From Petunia secreta (Eukaryota > Streptophyta > Magnoliopsida > Solanales > Solanaceae), in assembly GCA_029990175.1 (NCBI GenBank), contig JARKIP010000685.1:1-64000 (forward strand): a DNA stretch of 64,000 nt. The letters are read 5' to 3'. Positions 36,425 through 45,731 of the stretch are shown in pieces. The notes beneath the pieces are model-generated. The model searched no databases and was not told the DNA's origin. It saw nothing but the letters and a program-made list of their open reading frames with translations. Every line of letters begins with the position of its first letter. The first letter of the stretch is position 1. A program made the translations under genes and the position numbers.

Positions 36425-36522
36425 TACTCCTTCTCCCCCATTATTCTTTTACCTAGTTCATCAATTAAATTCTCAAAATTTTAGAAAGAATAGTCAATTA
36501 TCTTTAAATTCGAATTGCAAGA

Positions 36523-38385
36523 ATGTCTCTTTCTTCTGATAATTCTTCAACTGCACCCAATGCTGAACAACCACAAAATCTCAATCCTTCCTCACCGATG
36601 GATACCACTGACCTAAACCCTGAAATTCCTGAACCAATCCCAGAAATACCTGAACCTGAAATTCAGGGGGAAGGACCAGTTCCCACGGCTGAATCAATTG
36701 CTGAGCAGGTTGAGGATTTATCACGCGCTATGGTCTTGTATCAGTATCGGGTAAACTTCACCTATTCTTTGAATGTTGTGATAGATGAGGAAGAAAAGGG
36801 AGAAGGGTCTGAGGCTGCTCTTGAGGGGGAACCAGTTAGGAGGTTGGAAGCACCCATGCATGGGTCATCGGGGTCTCCAGAGGCTGCTTTTAGAGCACCC
36901 ATGGAGGATGTTATAGATGTTGATGAAGCTATAAGTGATAGTGATAGGCCCTTGCTGGTTTTGATCAACATTAGGAGTCTGAAAAGAAAATTAGCTAGAA
37001 AGGGACCCATTGATGACCAAGTGACTGCTGAAATTGCTGCTAAGTTGAAGAAAATAGGTGACAGTTATAAGCCTGGAAATAAGAAGAAAGTTGCAAGTTC
37101 CTCTAAGGCAAAAGGACCTGTTCCTTCTGCCTCAACCCCTGCTTCTGGGGTTAGGAGGACAAGAAGTGCTGCTAAAGCTGCTGATGAACAATTAGCTGCT
37201 GCTTTGGAAAAGAGCAGAAAAGGGAAAGGAAAACAGGTTATTGAAGAGGAAGAAGTGGAGGATGTTGAATTTGATGATTTTAGTGAAGATGATGAGATGG
37301 CAGATGCTGAGGAGGTTGTGCCTCAGTCAAAGAAAAGAAAAGTTGTTCAAGGTCGGGTAACAAGAAGTTTTGTTAAGGCTGCAGAAAAGTCTACTAAAAG
37401 GACCAGGTCCTCCAAAAGAGTTGTTGTGTCTGAAAGTTCTGCTAGTGACAGTGATGAGTCTTTTGCTGGAGATGAGAGTGATAGTGAAGCTGAAGGTAAT
37501 GAGTCTGTACACCGTGTTCATGATGACATGCTGACCAGGAAGGTGTTGAAAGGTAGAGTACTGTCTGATGTGCAAGAAGAAGGGATGCTATGGTTGCTGC
37601 AAAAACTGCATGCTCAGGGCTGGAGGGACATGGTCCTTAAGATCTCTGGCAGGTGTGCAAAGTGGATGGTGCAAGAGTTCTATAAGAACAGCTCCATCAA
37701 AAAAGACAGGATTACTACCTCTGTTAATGAAAATGTGATTATGTTTGATACAAGGGAACTTGGTGAGCTGTTGGGGATTCCTTTTACTGGGTATGACAGC
37801 TATGTCAAGAAGGTTTGGCCTGACTTGACAAACTTGCCAACTGATCTGGAGATCACTAGGAAGTTTGCTGAGAATGAAGGGGAAGAGAAACCCAGGGCTG
37901 TGCAGAAGAGTGAGATGCACCCACAGCACCAAGTGTTATTCGAGTTTGTGTACAAAATTGTCATGCCAAGGCAGGAGAAAAGAGGAGTTGCCAATTTCAT
38001 GGACCTGGTCCTTATGGAGTTGTTGGACATTGAAAAGCAGATCAACTGGCCCAGTTTTATGATCCACCTGATAAAAAGGGTGATTGATGGGAAGAGAAAG
38101 CACTCCTTGCCGTTTGGTTTCATCTTGACTGATGAGTTTGTAAAATTGAAGATTCCTTTGGAAGGGGTGGTGAAGGCTACAAAGAAGGAAAAATTTGGCT
38201 GTGCTACATTGATAAGTTGTGATTTGCCAGTTCAGGCTGATCCTCCACAGGCTAGTGTTGGGAGGCAGCCATTGAACAACAAAGTGAGGGCACTTAGGCA
38301 ACAGGTTGCTATTCAGGCTGCTGAGATAGCAAGGTTGGAAGAGGAGAAGAATTACTGGAAGGCAGAGGCCTCAAAGGCCAAGTAG
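36523..38385 (+). CDS. Sirevirus third ORF (env-like position), 620 codons
   Basis: The extra ORF that Sireviruses carry after pol, historically called env-like. The first 90 residues are rich in Pro and Glu (NPEIPEPIPEIPEPEI). Residues about 150-330 alternate basic patches and acidic runs (KKKVASSSKAK, EEEEVEDVEFDDFSEDDE, SKKRKVV), which look like nuclear-localisation and disordered segments. Residues about 340-560 form a globular domain: LWLLQKLHAQGW, WMVQEFYKNS, VIMFDTRELGELLGIPFTGY. The end is a coiled coil (ALRQQVAIQAAEIARLEEEK). I see no convincing signal peptide or hydrophobic fusion segment. The domain resembles the widespread plant-transposon ORF domain also present in Athila ORF3 here. 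A TAG at 38383 is probably a former CAG; the frame continues to TGA at 38458-38460. Confidence 0.75.
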   Translation: MSLSSDNSSTAPNAEQPQNLNPSSPMDTTDLNPEIPEPIPEIPEPEIQGEGPVPTAESIAEQVEDLSRAMVLYQYRVNFTYSLNVVIDEEEKGEGSEAALEGEPVRRLEAPMHGSSGSPEAAFRAPMEDVIDVDEAISDSDRPLLVLINIRSLKRKLARKGPIDDQVTAEIAAKLKKIGDSYKPGNKKKVASSSKAKGPVPSASTPASGVRRTRSAAKAADEQLAAALEKSRKGKGKQVIEEEEVEDVEFDDFSEDDEMADAEEVVPQSKKRKVVQGRVTRSFVKAAEKSTKRTRSSKRVVVSESSASDSDESFAGDESDSEAEGNESVHRVHDDMLTRKVLKGRVLSDVQEEGMLWLLQKLHAQGWRDMVLKISGRCAKWMVQEFYKNSSIKKDRITTSVNENVIMFDTRELGELLGIPFTGYDSYVKKVWPDLTNLPTDLEITRKFAENEGEEKPRAVQKSEMHPQHQVLFEFVYKIVMPRQEKRGVANFMDLVLMELLDIEKQINWPSFMIHLIKRVIDGKRKHSLPFGFILTDEFVKLKIPLEGVVKATKKEKFGCATLISCDLPVQADPPQASVGRQPLNNKVRALRQQVAIQAAEIARLEEEKNYWKAEASKAK

Positions 38386-38460
38386 ACCAATGAGGGAATG
38401 CTCAAGCAGATGTTTGAGTTGCTTAACAACTCTCAGGGACCTGGTCCTTCCACATCCTGA

Positions 38461-38894
38461 CCACCTTAGCCTTTAGCCGTCTTTTGTCCAGTGGGATTTA
38501 ACCTAGTCTAGTGCCTTAGCCTTTATCTTCTTTAGTCTTTGGATAATTCTGTAGTACTTGCTTATATCCCTTAATTTCATCTTTTGGTTTAATAAATTGT
38601 CTTTCATGGCTAATATCATTGTCTTGCAGTTGCTTTAATATGATTTATGTTTGCATTTTGAGTTGCCTCAATGGCCATGTGCTGATTAGTTCTAACACTT
38701 GAGTTATATTTTTTATGCAGCCTTTTCAATGATGCCAAAAGGGGGAAGAGTAAGTCTGATTTTGCATGAAGTTATACCTAATGAAAAATATGTTCCTTAA
38801 TGATAAACTCTTTACTGATTGATTGTTTTTGAGCTTAAGTTGTACTTCAGGACATTAAGGTTATGCAGCTATGCGTATGAGTTTGTCATCATCA
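38461..38894 (+). other. 3' untranslated interior of the copia element
   Basis: About 430 bases after ORF3 with no frame of note. It leads to the polypurine tract. Confidence 0.7.
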
Positions 38895-38907
38895 AAAAGG
38901 GGGAAAT
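38895..38907 (+). promoter_or_regulatory. Polypurine tract of the copia element
   Basis: AAAAAGGGGGAAA-like tract directly before the 3' LTR TGTTAGC, the plus-strand primer site for reverse transcription. Confidence 0.85.
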
Positions 38908-39719
38908 TGTTAGCTTGGATAAGCTTGGAGTTTTGACTGATGACTGAGGAACGGATTCAAAGGACCTGTTCATTTGAATCACTGCAGCAGAATAGATAAT
39001 TCGTGCAAAATCGTTTAAGTTGAGATATTATTAATTATCCTAAACGTAATGTTTATCTTGATAATTATGCAGGTCTAAACAGATACGAAAAGATTGCATA
39101 CATACAAGGATAAGGATAGAAGATCCAAATTTTAAAGAGTTGAATCCAATTAGGACTCAAACTCAGGGGAGCTCTGGAGTTCTAATTTATCAAGACTTCT
39201 TGGCTGCTGGAGCTATAAAACGTGGAGCATATCAGCCATAGAAGGGTGCACAAGTATAGAGAGCATCGAGCAAAAGCTTAAAAGAGTCATTAGCTTATTT
39301 GTGTAATCAGTTAGCTACAGTAGAACTAAGTTAGAACCTGTTCCTTAGATTGAATCTTGTAAAAGTTCAAGTCTTAGTTCAACTGTAGTAAGCAATAATC
39401 GAGTTGTAAACTTTCCGGTTCAAGTCGTGGACTTGACACAACTTCACTGATCGTGAGAAAGATCACTAAAGGATTAGAGTTAGTCCTAGGTTAGTAAGAG
39501 TGAGTCTTGTAACCAAGTGGGTCTTTTTACATAGTGAAGTTGAAATCCTACTTGAGAAGTAGGTCGTGATTTTTTTATCCCGAGTCAAGGGATTTTTCCA
39601 CGCTAATATCTGGTGTTCAATTACTTACAGTTTTAATTCCGCATATAGTTTAGTAAAGGAACACATTTTAAGGAACTGGTCCTTAAAACAGTAAAGTGGT
39701 GTAATCGTGGGAAATAACA
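38908..39719 (+). repeat. 3' LTR of the copia element
   Basis: It runs from TGTTAGCTTGGATAAGC to GGAAATAACA, 812 bp, and is followed by the target duplication TAGAC. Confidence 0.9.
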
Positions 39720-39904
39720 TAGACCCACCACTTCCAGATCATTACAAACAAATGATGGTGCAACTTTTAACAAGAGTTAGGGAAATTGAGCAGCAGCAGC
39801 AGCATGGGAGCATAGCTCATAGGAACAGGGGAAGGGTGAATTCTTGTCTGGGATATGCTTTATTCTTTGTATTTTTACTGGTTGTTTTCAGGGTATTGAC
39901 ATAA
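39720..39904 (+). pseudogene. GRF-type zinc-finger protein, 3' part (coiled coil and membrane segment)
   Basis: Continuation of the gene begun at 29833. After the second TAGAC the frame reads DPPLPDHYKQMMVQLLTRV, a short amphipathic coiled coil with REIEQQQQ, and a hydrophobic C-terminal segment YALFFVFLLVVFRVLT that could span a membrane once. It ends with TAA at 39902-39904. If the copia insert and one duplication are removed, FYWLD joins DPPLPDHYKQ without a shift, which shows the two parts were one exon. The gene is dead here because of the insertion and the base loss in the finger. It converges tail-to-tail on the MULE transposase, whose stop is 370 bases away. Confidence 0.75.
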
Positions 39905-40273
39905 GTAATAAACAATGTAGAAGTGTAGCCTAGTATGAACCTGCTGTTGCAATGGAACTATTGTGTGTAAAATTTTGTTAACAAAAGTAGGCACTGATAA
40001 TTGGCAGATACCATAATAATTAAGTTAAAAAAGTGCCAATAACCAAAGTCAACATTCAGAGTTTAAGTTCTGTATATTGCAGACTTAAAAATGCATAGAA
40101 GATCTGCATATTGCAAACTTAAAACCATAGAAGTTCTGCCTCTAAGTCTAACAGACTTCTACAACAACAAAAACTAGAGTTAAACATCATAAAAGTTCTG
40201 CATCCAACAGACTTATACAAAAATATACTAGCTCCAATATCCATTAAGGCTGAGACTGGAAAAAGTTAATCCA
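39905..40273. other. Intergenic 3' ends of the two convergent MULE genes
   Basis: No gene. AT-rich, with recurring GAAGTTCTGCAT / AACAGACTT blocks near 40060-40220. It presumably holds the 3' untranslated regions of both genes. Confidence 0.5.
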
Positions 40274-40507
40274 TTAAAAGTTCTGGGATTGGCTCTGGCT
40301 TGGCTGAGACATATTCAAGCTTGGTTGTGAAGATGAAGGTGCAGTTGGCCCTTTAGCTTGTCTTCTCTTTGCAGCCTGCTCACGAAGTTGTCTTTGTGTT
40401 ATAGCCTTTCTTCCCTGATACCTGAGTCCATGTGGTTTGTATCCCACCAAGTCAACATTAATTTGAGTAGCATCCTTGTAGTTTCCAGGGTTATCTCTGT
40501 TGCCACT
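40274..40507 (-). pseudogene. MULE transposase, last exon
   Basis: C-terminal tail of a MuDR-family transposase. On the minus strand it opens after a splice acceptor (TATGCAG) with SGNRDNPGNYKD and contains VDLVGYKPHGLRYQGRKAIT and QRQLREQAAKRRQ, a tail typical of plant MULE transposases. It ends NMSQPSQSQSQNF and a stop at 40274. The intron before it is 40508-40578 (71 bp) with GTAAGT and AG borders, joining VIQR to SGNR. Confidence 0.75.
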
Positions 40508-40578
40508 CTGCATAGAAACTGAAATTAGTATCCAAAAATATGAAAAATGAACAAAAGTAAGTACAAAGATACACTTAC

Positions 40579-40711
40579 CCTCTGTATGACAGCACCTGAA
40601 CTACCAAATAAAACTCCAAATCCAGCTGCCCTTGGACATCCTCTAGTCGCATTTGCAGTTGCAGCAGCAGTACTTTGGCCATTGCTAGAACCAGTTCCAC
40701 CACTTGCTTGA
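40579..40711 (-). pseudogene. MULE transposase, 3' half of an exon split by Athila
   Basis: On the minus strand, from the Athila border, it reads ASGGTGSSNGQSTAAA and then GCPRAAGFGVLFGSSGAVIQR, ending at the donor GTAAGT. The GFGVLFG...VIQR stretch is a conserved C-terminal feature of plant MULE transposases. The 5' half of the same exon is at 62982-63357. Confidence 0.75.
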
Positions 40712-41528
40712 TGTTGCTCCCAAACGCACACGCAAGTATACGCGGTCGCCAAGTAATAAAGTGACAAAGTCGAGTATCGTTCCCACGAGGACTATGCAGA
40801 CTAGTGCTTAATAAACAATTCCTGAACAAACTATCCAGGGGTCTTTTTCCAATGGTTGTAAGAGTTTTTATAATTAAAATGCGGTAAGTAAAGTGCTAAA
40901 GATGCAATCAAGCAATGGGGCAAAACTTTGGTTGTTAACAATATCAAGAGAGCGATCCAGGGTCAGAGTTACGAACAATCCAGTTGATGTATCCAATTGA
41001 GTCCACTTCTTAAATCCCGAGTTACTAACTAACAGAGTAAATGTAACTGTGAAAACCTTTCAGTTCTTCACAGTCTATGCAAGCTACTTCAATCCCTATA
41101 TGTCTATGGGTTAAATCACATGCACGCATTAAGATTCATGTAATGAGTTAAACTAGGCAAGCAAGTATATGTCTATCCTACCCGCGAATTGATTCTCTGA
41201 TGCCCGGGTTCACAAACTAGTTCTATTCTTTCTTATTACGTAATTAGATTCTTTCTTTCGAGTTCAACCCAAAAACCATAGATGATGTATAATTATCGAG
41301 CTCTAACAATTATACAAGTTAAATCAAGAAAGAATAAGTAACCCGTTATGGGATTCAATCAATGGGAATCAATCTTCAACAATCAACTTTCATGTAAACT
41401 CTAACCCCAGAACGTTAGGAAATTAGCCACACATATTCATAATCACAAGACAAAGATTTGGTGTAATAATGAAATACTTGATGTAATAGATGAAAGATTG
41501 GGAATAACCCTTGTTCAATGAAGTGTGT
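40712..41528 (-). repeat. Athila 3' LTR, outer part
   Basis: The plus strand starts TGTTGCTCCCAAACG. It matches 61629 onwards up to AAGTGTGT and ends at the left TGTGT duplication of the Tekay insert. Confidence 0.9.
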
Positions 41529-43655
41529 TGTAACGACCCTCAAATAGTCGTTACGGGATCCGGGACCTCAATTTGTGTGTTGATAGTCCCAAAAGCTCCG
41601 TTAGGTCATTTATGACCCGTCTGTGAAATCTGAGTCGAAACGGAGTCCGTTTGATAGGTTTTCGAGAAAAGGATCCGTTTATGAAATTTCGAAAAGAAAT
41701 TTGGGGTTTCGATAGGTCGTTTTGAGTAAACGAACCCCGATGGAAAATCCGAGCGCACCGTTAGGTCCGTCTCGTCATTTATGATATGTAGCAACCTTCA
41801 AAATTGAAAACGAACCTCGTTTGATAGGACTTTTGATAAAGTCCCCGTTTCAGAAGTTTAAAAGAGTTAAAAGAGGTTTCCGAGCTTGATTTGAGCAAAT
41901 GAGCTCCGATGAGAGATCGGAAAGTTTCGTTAGGTTCGTATAGTCATTTGTGGCTTGTAGCAACTTTCGGAATTGGATTCCAAGGTCATTTGGTTAAATT
42001 TCACTATTTTGGCGAAAGTCGAAAATTGAACCTTTGCCGTGGGACCCACTTTTTGAGTTCTGGAGGTTCGAATTGAGTTCCGTCTTGACGAACATGTCAC
42101 CCAAGTATTTTATGGCTTATGTGCAAAATTTGGGATCATTCCGAGCTTCGTAGGGTCCCGTTTTGCCCCTAAAACAGTAGAAAATCTGGTGCGACTTTTC
42201 TGTTCTGTTTTGGCGCAAACAGCCGGATAAAAGCTGATTTCCGGCCAATCCGTAAGGAATTAGGAAAAAATCAAAACATGATGTGAATTACTTGCTATTA
42301 TTGTTTGTTATAAATAGCGAGATTGTGACTCGACCGAGGTATGTGCCGGTCTAAACGCTACGTCGAGGTAGCTTAAATTTATATCGTAGTAACGCTTGCT
42401 ACGCCATGCTTAGATAGCAAGAACTTGGGACATGGCCGAGGATGTTGCCGGCATGTCATGATAAATGTCTTGCCGAGGATTTTGCCGGCTTTTGTATGAT
42501 ATTGGTACTTGATTTGTTCACGTGCCGGGTTGGGTAGTGCTGTCTATACGTAATCTTGGGTTGGACGACATGGGAGTAGGGATTGTACCCCCAAACTGTG
42601 GTCGGGTTAACCTTCGCCTTACGTTCAGCTAGCATAACCAACCTGGGTTACGGTGACTGTGAAATATTATCGTTATTAATATTTCTGTTATTATTTCTGT
42701 TATTGTTTTTAATGTCGTGGATATTAATACTGTTAGAGAGACACTTGACAGGGGGTGTGGTGTCGCCTATACTATGAGATGTGTCACACTTGACAGGGGG
42801 TGTGGTGTGGACACTTGATCTTTGAGATGTGACACACTTGACAGGGGGTGTGGTGTGGTCACTTGATTTATTGAGATACGACGCACTTGACAGGGGGTGT
42901 GGTGCGATCGTAGACAGATTTGAGATGAGCCAACGACTACGGGTCGTTGATCTACTTATTCATGATTGTGATAGTGACTTCGGGTCACGGTATATGGTTG
43001 ATACTTAGTAGTGGTGTTGCTAATCCATCGTAGGTCTAGGTTAGTCGGCGCGGGAGTAGAGATTGGACCTCCAAACCGCCGCTGAGTTGACCTATGCCTT
43101 ACGTTGGATGGGCATAATCCTTGAGACTTCTGGTTACTACTTGTGTGTATGGAATGTGTTACATCTATTTGTGATTTCACTACTTTATTGTATGATTACT
43201 ATAGTATGTTGTTGCTTATGATGCATGTAGCGACTTGCCCCGCAAGGGTACCTTAGCGGGCCTGTCGGTGATCTTACTGGGCTTCGGCTCATAACTTACT
43301 CTGCTACGTGCGCAGGTCCTTCATCCAGTCAGCAGCCCGGACGTTAGCGGTTCCCGAGGCTTCTGAGACTTTTGATTGAGGTGAGCCGACCACACAGACC
43401 GTGGTGGCATACCGCCGGAGTCACTTAGAGATAGGACTCAGATTTCTTTGATGTATATTCATACTTTATTGAGTCACTCTTAGAATGCTCCAATTCTTTT
43501 GTGGATATATTCTTTTGGACTTCACCCTTTTATATTTATATATCCATTTATGATCTTTTCACATTATTGTTCTTTTCCGCATCTTGTTTCATTGGTTCGC
43601 CTAGGCAAATGTTGTATAGGTGCCATCACGAGCCCTTGGAAATTGGGTCGTGACA
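41529..43655 (+). repeat. Tekay 5' LTR (internally deleted)
   Basis: It runs from TGTAACGACCCTCAAATAG to GGGTCGTGACA, 2127 bp. Relative to the 3' LTR it lacks 604 bp at 42279-42282, with ATGA microhomology at the break. The missing part is the LTR segment where a promoter would be expected. It includes four copies of CACTTGACAGGGGGTGTGGT at 42742-42905. Confidence 0.9.
42742..42905. repeat. CACTTGACAGGGGGTGTGGT tandem repeats in the Tekay 5' LTR
   Basis: Four near-identical 20-base cores in units of about 47-50 bases, with variable spacers of the type CACTTGAT...TTGAGAT. The 3' LTR has the same array at about 50700-50863. Confidence 0.9.
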
Positions 43656-43658
43656 GTT

Positions 43659-43670
43659 TGGTATCAGAGC
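43659..43670 (+). promoter_or_regulatory. Primer-binding site of the Tekay element
   Basis: TGGTATCAGAGC, initiator-Met tRNA complement, three bases after the LTR end. Confidence 0.9.
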
Positions 43671-43862
43671 CCTAGGTTCTAATTCGAGTCCTACGAGTCT
43701 TGGAGCAGTGTCTGAGTAGAGTCTTGCTTATGGGTATGTTGTCGACCATACTTATGAGCGAGAGGCTACAAGGGCATGTTAGGAAATATTTTCCCTCGTT
43801 TCATCTCTATTCGTGTTGAGTAGCTTATATAGGTGCTGACCCTTTTTCGTGTATTGTATCAG

Positions 43863-45728
43863 ATGGCGAGGACACGAGCATCCTTAGCCAGGAGGGCTGC
43901 ATCTTCTACACCCGCGTCTGCGGGAGAGCCATCAGCACCTACGCAGCCGCCAGCTGCTAAGAAGACTCGGGCAGGTCGCCCGTCAGCCACTAGGCAGGAC
44001 ACAGCTATCCCTGCGGTGTCCGCAGCGACTCTGTCAGCATCTATTCCCCCTGTGCCTGCTGTTGTGCCAGGCACCGTTGTGATCTCTTCAGAGGAGTATA
44101 TGAGACTGATGGCCTTGTCTAGCCATCAGGTCCCTGTCAGAGATGATGTTGCAGCTCCTGTTATGAGCACGCCTACTTCTGAGGCTGCTCCTGATCATAT
44201 TGCCCAGCCTTCTGCTTCTTCTCCTCAGGCAGGTCCTGTTATTTCTACTCCTCCTATGGGCACTGAGGAGGTTGCCAAGAGGATAGAGTCATTCATGAAG
44301 CTTCAGCCTCCAGAGTTCGACGGTACCTCAGCTACATGTACTGCCCAGAGGTACATTCAGAAGTGTGAGAAGATTTTGACAGTTCTTGGTACTAGAGACA
44401 CCTTAGGGGTGCAGTGTGCTTCTTTCAGATTATCGAAAGATGCGGAGACATGGTGGGTCTCCATGATGCGGCAGAGGTCTAGTGACCTCCCTCTTTTGTC
44501 TATGGCTGAGTTCGTGTCTATGTTCATGAGCAGGTTCGTGCCCCAGAGTCAGCACGATGCTCAGAGGCGCGAGTTTGAGGGGTTGAGGCAGGGAAACCTG
44601 TCTGTTTCAGAGTATGACACCAGGTTCTTGTGGTTGTCTCAGTTTGCGCCGGCTATGGTGGCTCAGGAGAGGGACAAGGTCCTCCGGTTTGTTGAGGGTC
44701 TTCATCCCCGCTTGCAGGTAGCTGTTGCCCCTGATATGGGCAACAAGTCATATTTTGAGATAGTTGATGTGGCGCGGCGGATGGAGGATATCTTCGCCAG
44801 GGCTGACGCGGAGAGGGCGGCCAAGAGATCGCGTCAGTCTGGTGGGTATAGTGGATCCGCTCAGAGGGGTCAGGGTCATCAGGGCCGTTCTCAGTCTAGG
44901 CCCCAGGCTGCTGCTTTGCCTGCCCAGGATTTTTCTTCAGAGACCCCGAGGCCTCAGTCATCCCAGAGGCGGGGTGGCTCTTCGCAGTCTGGTCCGCCGC
45001 AGTGCGGGAGGTGCTATCAGAGGCATCATGGGAGGTGTTCGTCTGGAGGTGGTCATGGCAGAGGTGGTAGAGGCGGTAGAGGAGGTAGAGGTGATGGATG
45101 TTTTGAGTGTGGGTCTCCAGAGCACTATGTCAGGAGTTGCCCTTATGTTTCATCAGGTCGCCAGGGATCCGCAGCTATGGTACCATCTGGTCCTCAGGCC
45201 GCCAGGCCCGTTTCTCAGATTCCTCCTAGACAGCAGTCTCAGAGAGCTCCGGGTTCAGAAGGCTCGGCGCAGGTCTATGCTATGACTCGTCAGGATGCTG
45301 AGGCATCCAATGATGTCATCACAGGTATTATTTCTGTCTGTGGCCGCGATGCTTATGCTCTTATTGATCCGGGGTCTACCTATTCGTATGTGTCGCCGGG
45401 ATTTGCCCCTTGCTTGGGCAGGGATCTGGTCTTCTTAGATGATCCCTTTATGGTTGCCACCCCTGTCGGGTCTTCTATATGTGTAGATAGGGGTTATCGG
45501 CAGTGTATGATCTCCATCTGTGGTGTAGAGTCCTTAGTGGACCTGATGCTGCTCGATATGTCTGATTTCGATGTCATTATGGGCATGGATTGGCTGGCTT
45601 CCTGTCATGCGACTTTGGATTGCCATGCCAAGTCCGTGACGATCGGGGCAGAGGGTGAGTCTCGGGTTGTATGGAGAGGTTCCAGGCCTTCTCCGAAGAG
45701 TAGGATCATTTCTTTCTTGGAGGCGTAG
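43863..45728 (+). CDS. gag: Tekay gag-protease (first part of the gag-pol polyprotein)
   Basis: Starts MARTRASLARRA at 43863; an upstream in-frame ATG at 43833 lies in the leader and is less likely. The N-terminus is low-complexity, rich in Ala, Pro and Thr. The retrotransposon gag core covers about residues 140-260 (FMKLQPPEFDG, AETWWVSMM, FVSMFMSRFVPQSQ). An Arg/Gly/Gln-rich stretch with a CGRCYQRHHGRC cluster leads to the zinc knuckle CFECGSPEHYVRSCP near residue 413. The protease site is LIDPGSTYSYVS near 502. A TAG at 45726-45728 ends the frame, but the next codons continue pol in the same frame. This is either a nonsense mutation (CAG to TAG) or a suppressible stop; relatives that I recall read through, so mutation is more likely. 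Confidence 0.85.
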   Translation: MARTRASLARRAASSTPASAGEPSAPTQPPAAKKTRAGRPSATRQDTAIPAVSAATLSASIPPVPAVVPGTVVISSEEYMRLMALSSHQVPVRDDVAAPVMSTPTSEAAPDHIAQPSASSPQAGPVISTPPMGTEEVAKRIESFMKLQPPEFDGTSATCTAQRYIQKCEKILTVLGTRDTLGVQCASFRLSKDAETWWVSMMRQRSSDLPLLSMAEFVSMFMSRFVPQSQHDAQRREFEGLRQGNLSVSEYDTRFLWLSQFAPAMVAQERDKVLRFVEGLHPRLQVAVAPDMGNKSYFEIVDVARRMEDIFARADAERAAKRSRQSGGYSGSAQRGQGHQGRSQSRPQAAALPAQDFSSETPRPQSSQRRGGSSQSGPPQCGRCYQRHHGRCSSGGGHGRGGRGGRGGRGDGCFECGSPEHYVRSCPYVSSGRQGSAAMVPSGPQAARPVSQIPPRQQSQRAPGSEGSAQVYAMTRQDAEASNDVITGIISVCGRDAYALIDPGSTYSYVSPGFAPCLGRDLVFLDDPFMVATPVGSSICVDRGYRQCMISICGVESLVDLMLLDMSDFDVIMGMDWLASCHATLDCHAKSVTIGAEGESRVVWRGSRPSPKSRIISFLEA

Positions 45729-45731
45729 AGG

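Larger units (their letters stand above)
29973..39719 (+). mobile_element. Ty1/copia retrotransposon, Sirevirus-like, 9.75 kb
   Basis: It has LTRs of 807 and 812 bp, target duplication TAGAC (29968-29972 and 39720-39724), a Met-tRNA primer-binding site, a polypurine tract, a large gag with two zinc knuckles, pol in the copia order protease-integrase-RT-RNase H, and a third long ORF after pol. The large gag, extra ORF and element length point to the Sirevirus (SIRE1/Maximus) lineage. Gag and ORF3 are nearly open; pol has several frameshifts and stops, so this copy is not autonomous. Confidence 0.9.

Noticed and set aside
36523..38460. Copia ORF3 as a true envelope gene
   Set aside because: No signal peptide, cleavage site, fusion peptide or membrane anchor is visible. 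The composition is disordered, acidic and basic with a globular domain, so only the position is env-like.
29833..39904. GRF-finger gene as an ordinary host gene
   Set aside because: It lies between a MULE-like end and a convergent MULE transposase, is small, and is frameshifted. A transposon-carried gene is more likely, though a host origin is not excluded.
43833..43862. Upstream in-frame ATG for Tekay gag
   Set aside because: The ten extra codons lie in the leader. The MARTRAS start at 43863 fits the usual gag beginning of this lineage better.
45726..45731. Programmed stop readthrough between Tekay gag-protease and RT
   Set aside because: The TAG falls after protease, not between gag and pol, and a second TAG of the same kind occurs in integrase. 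Two nonsense mutations are simpler.
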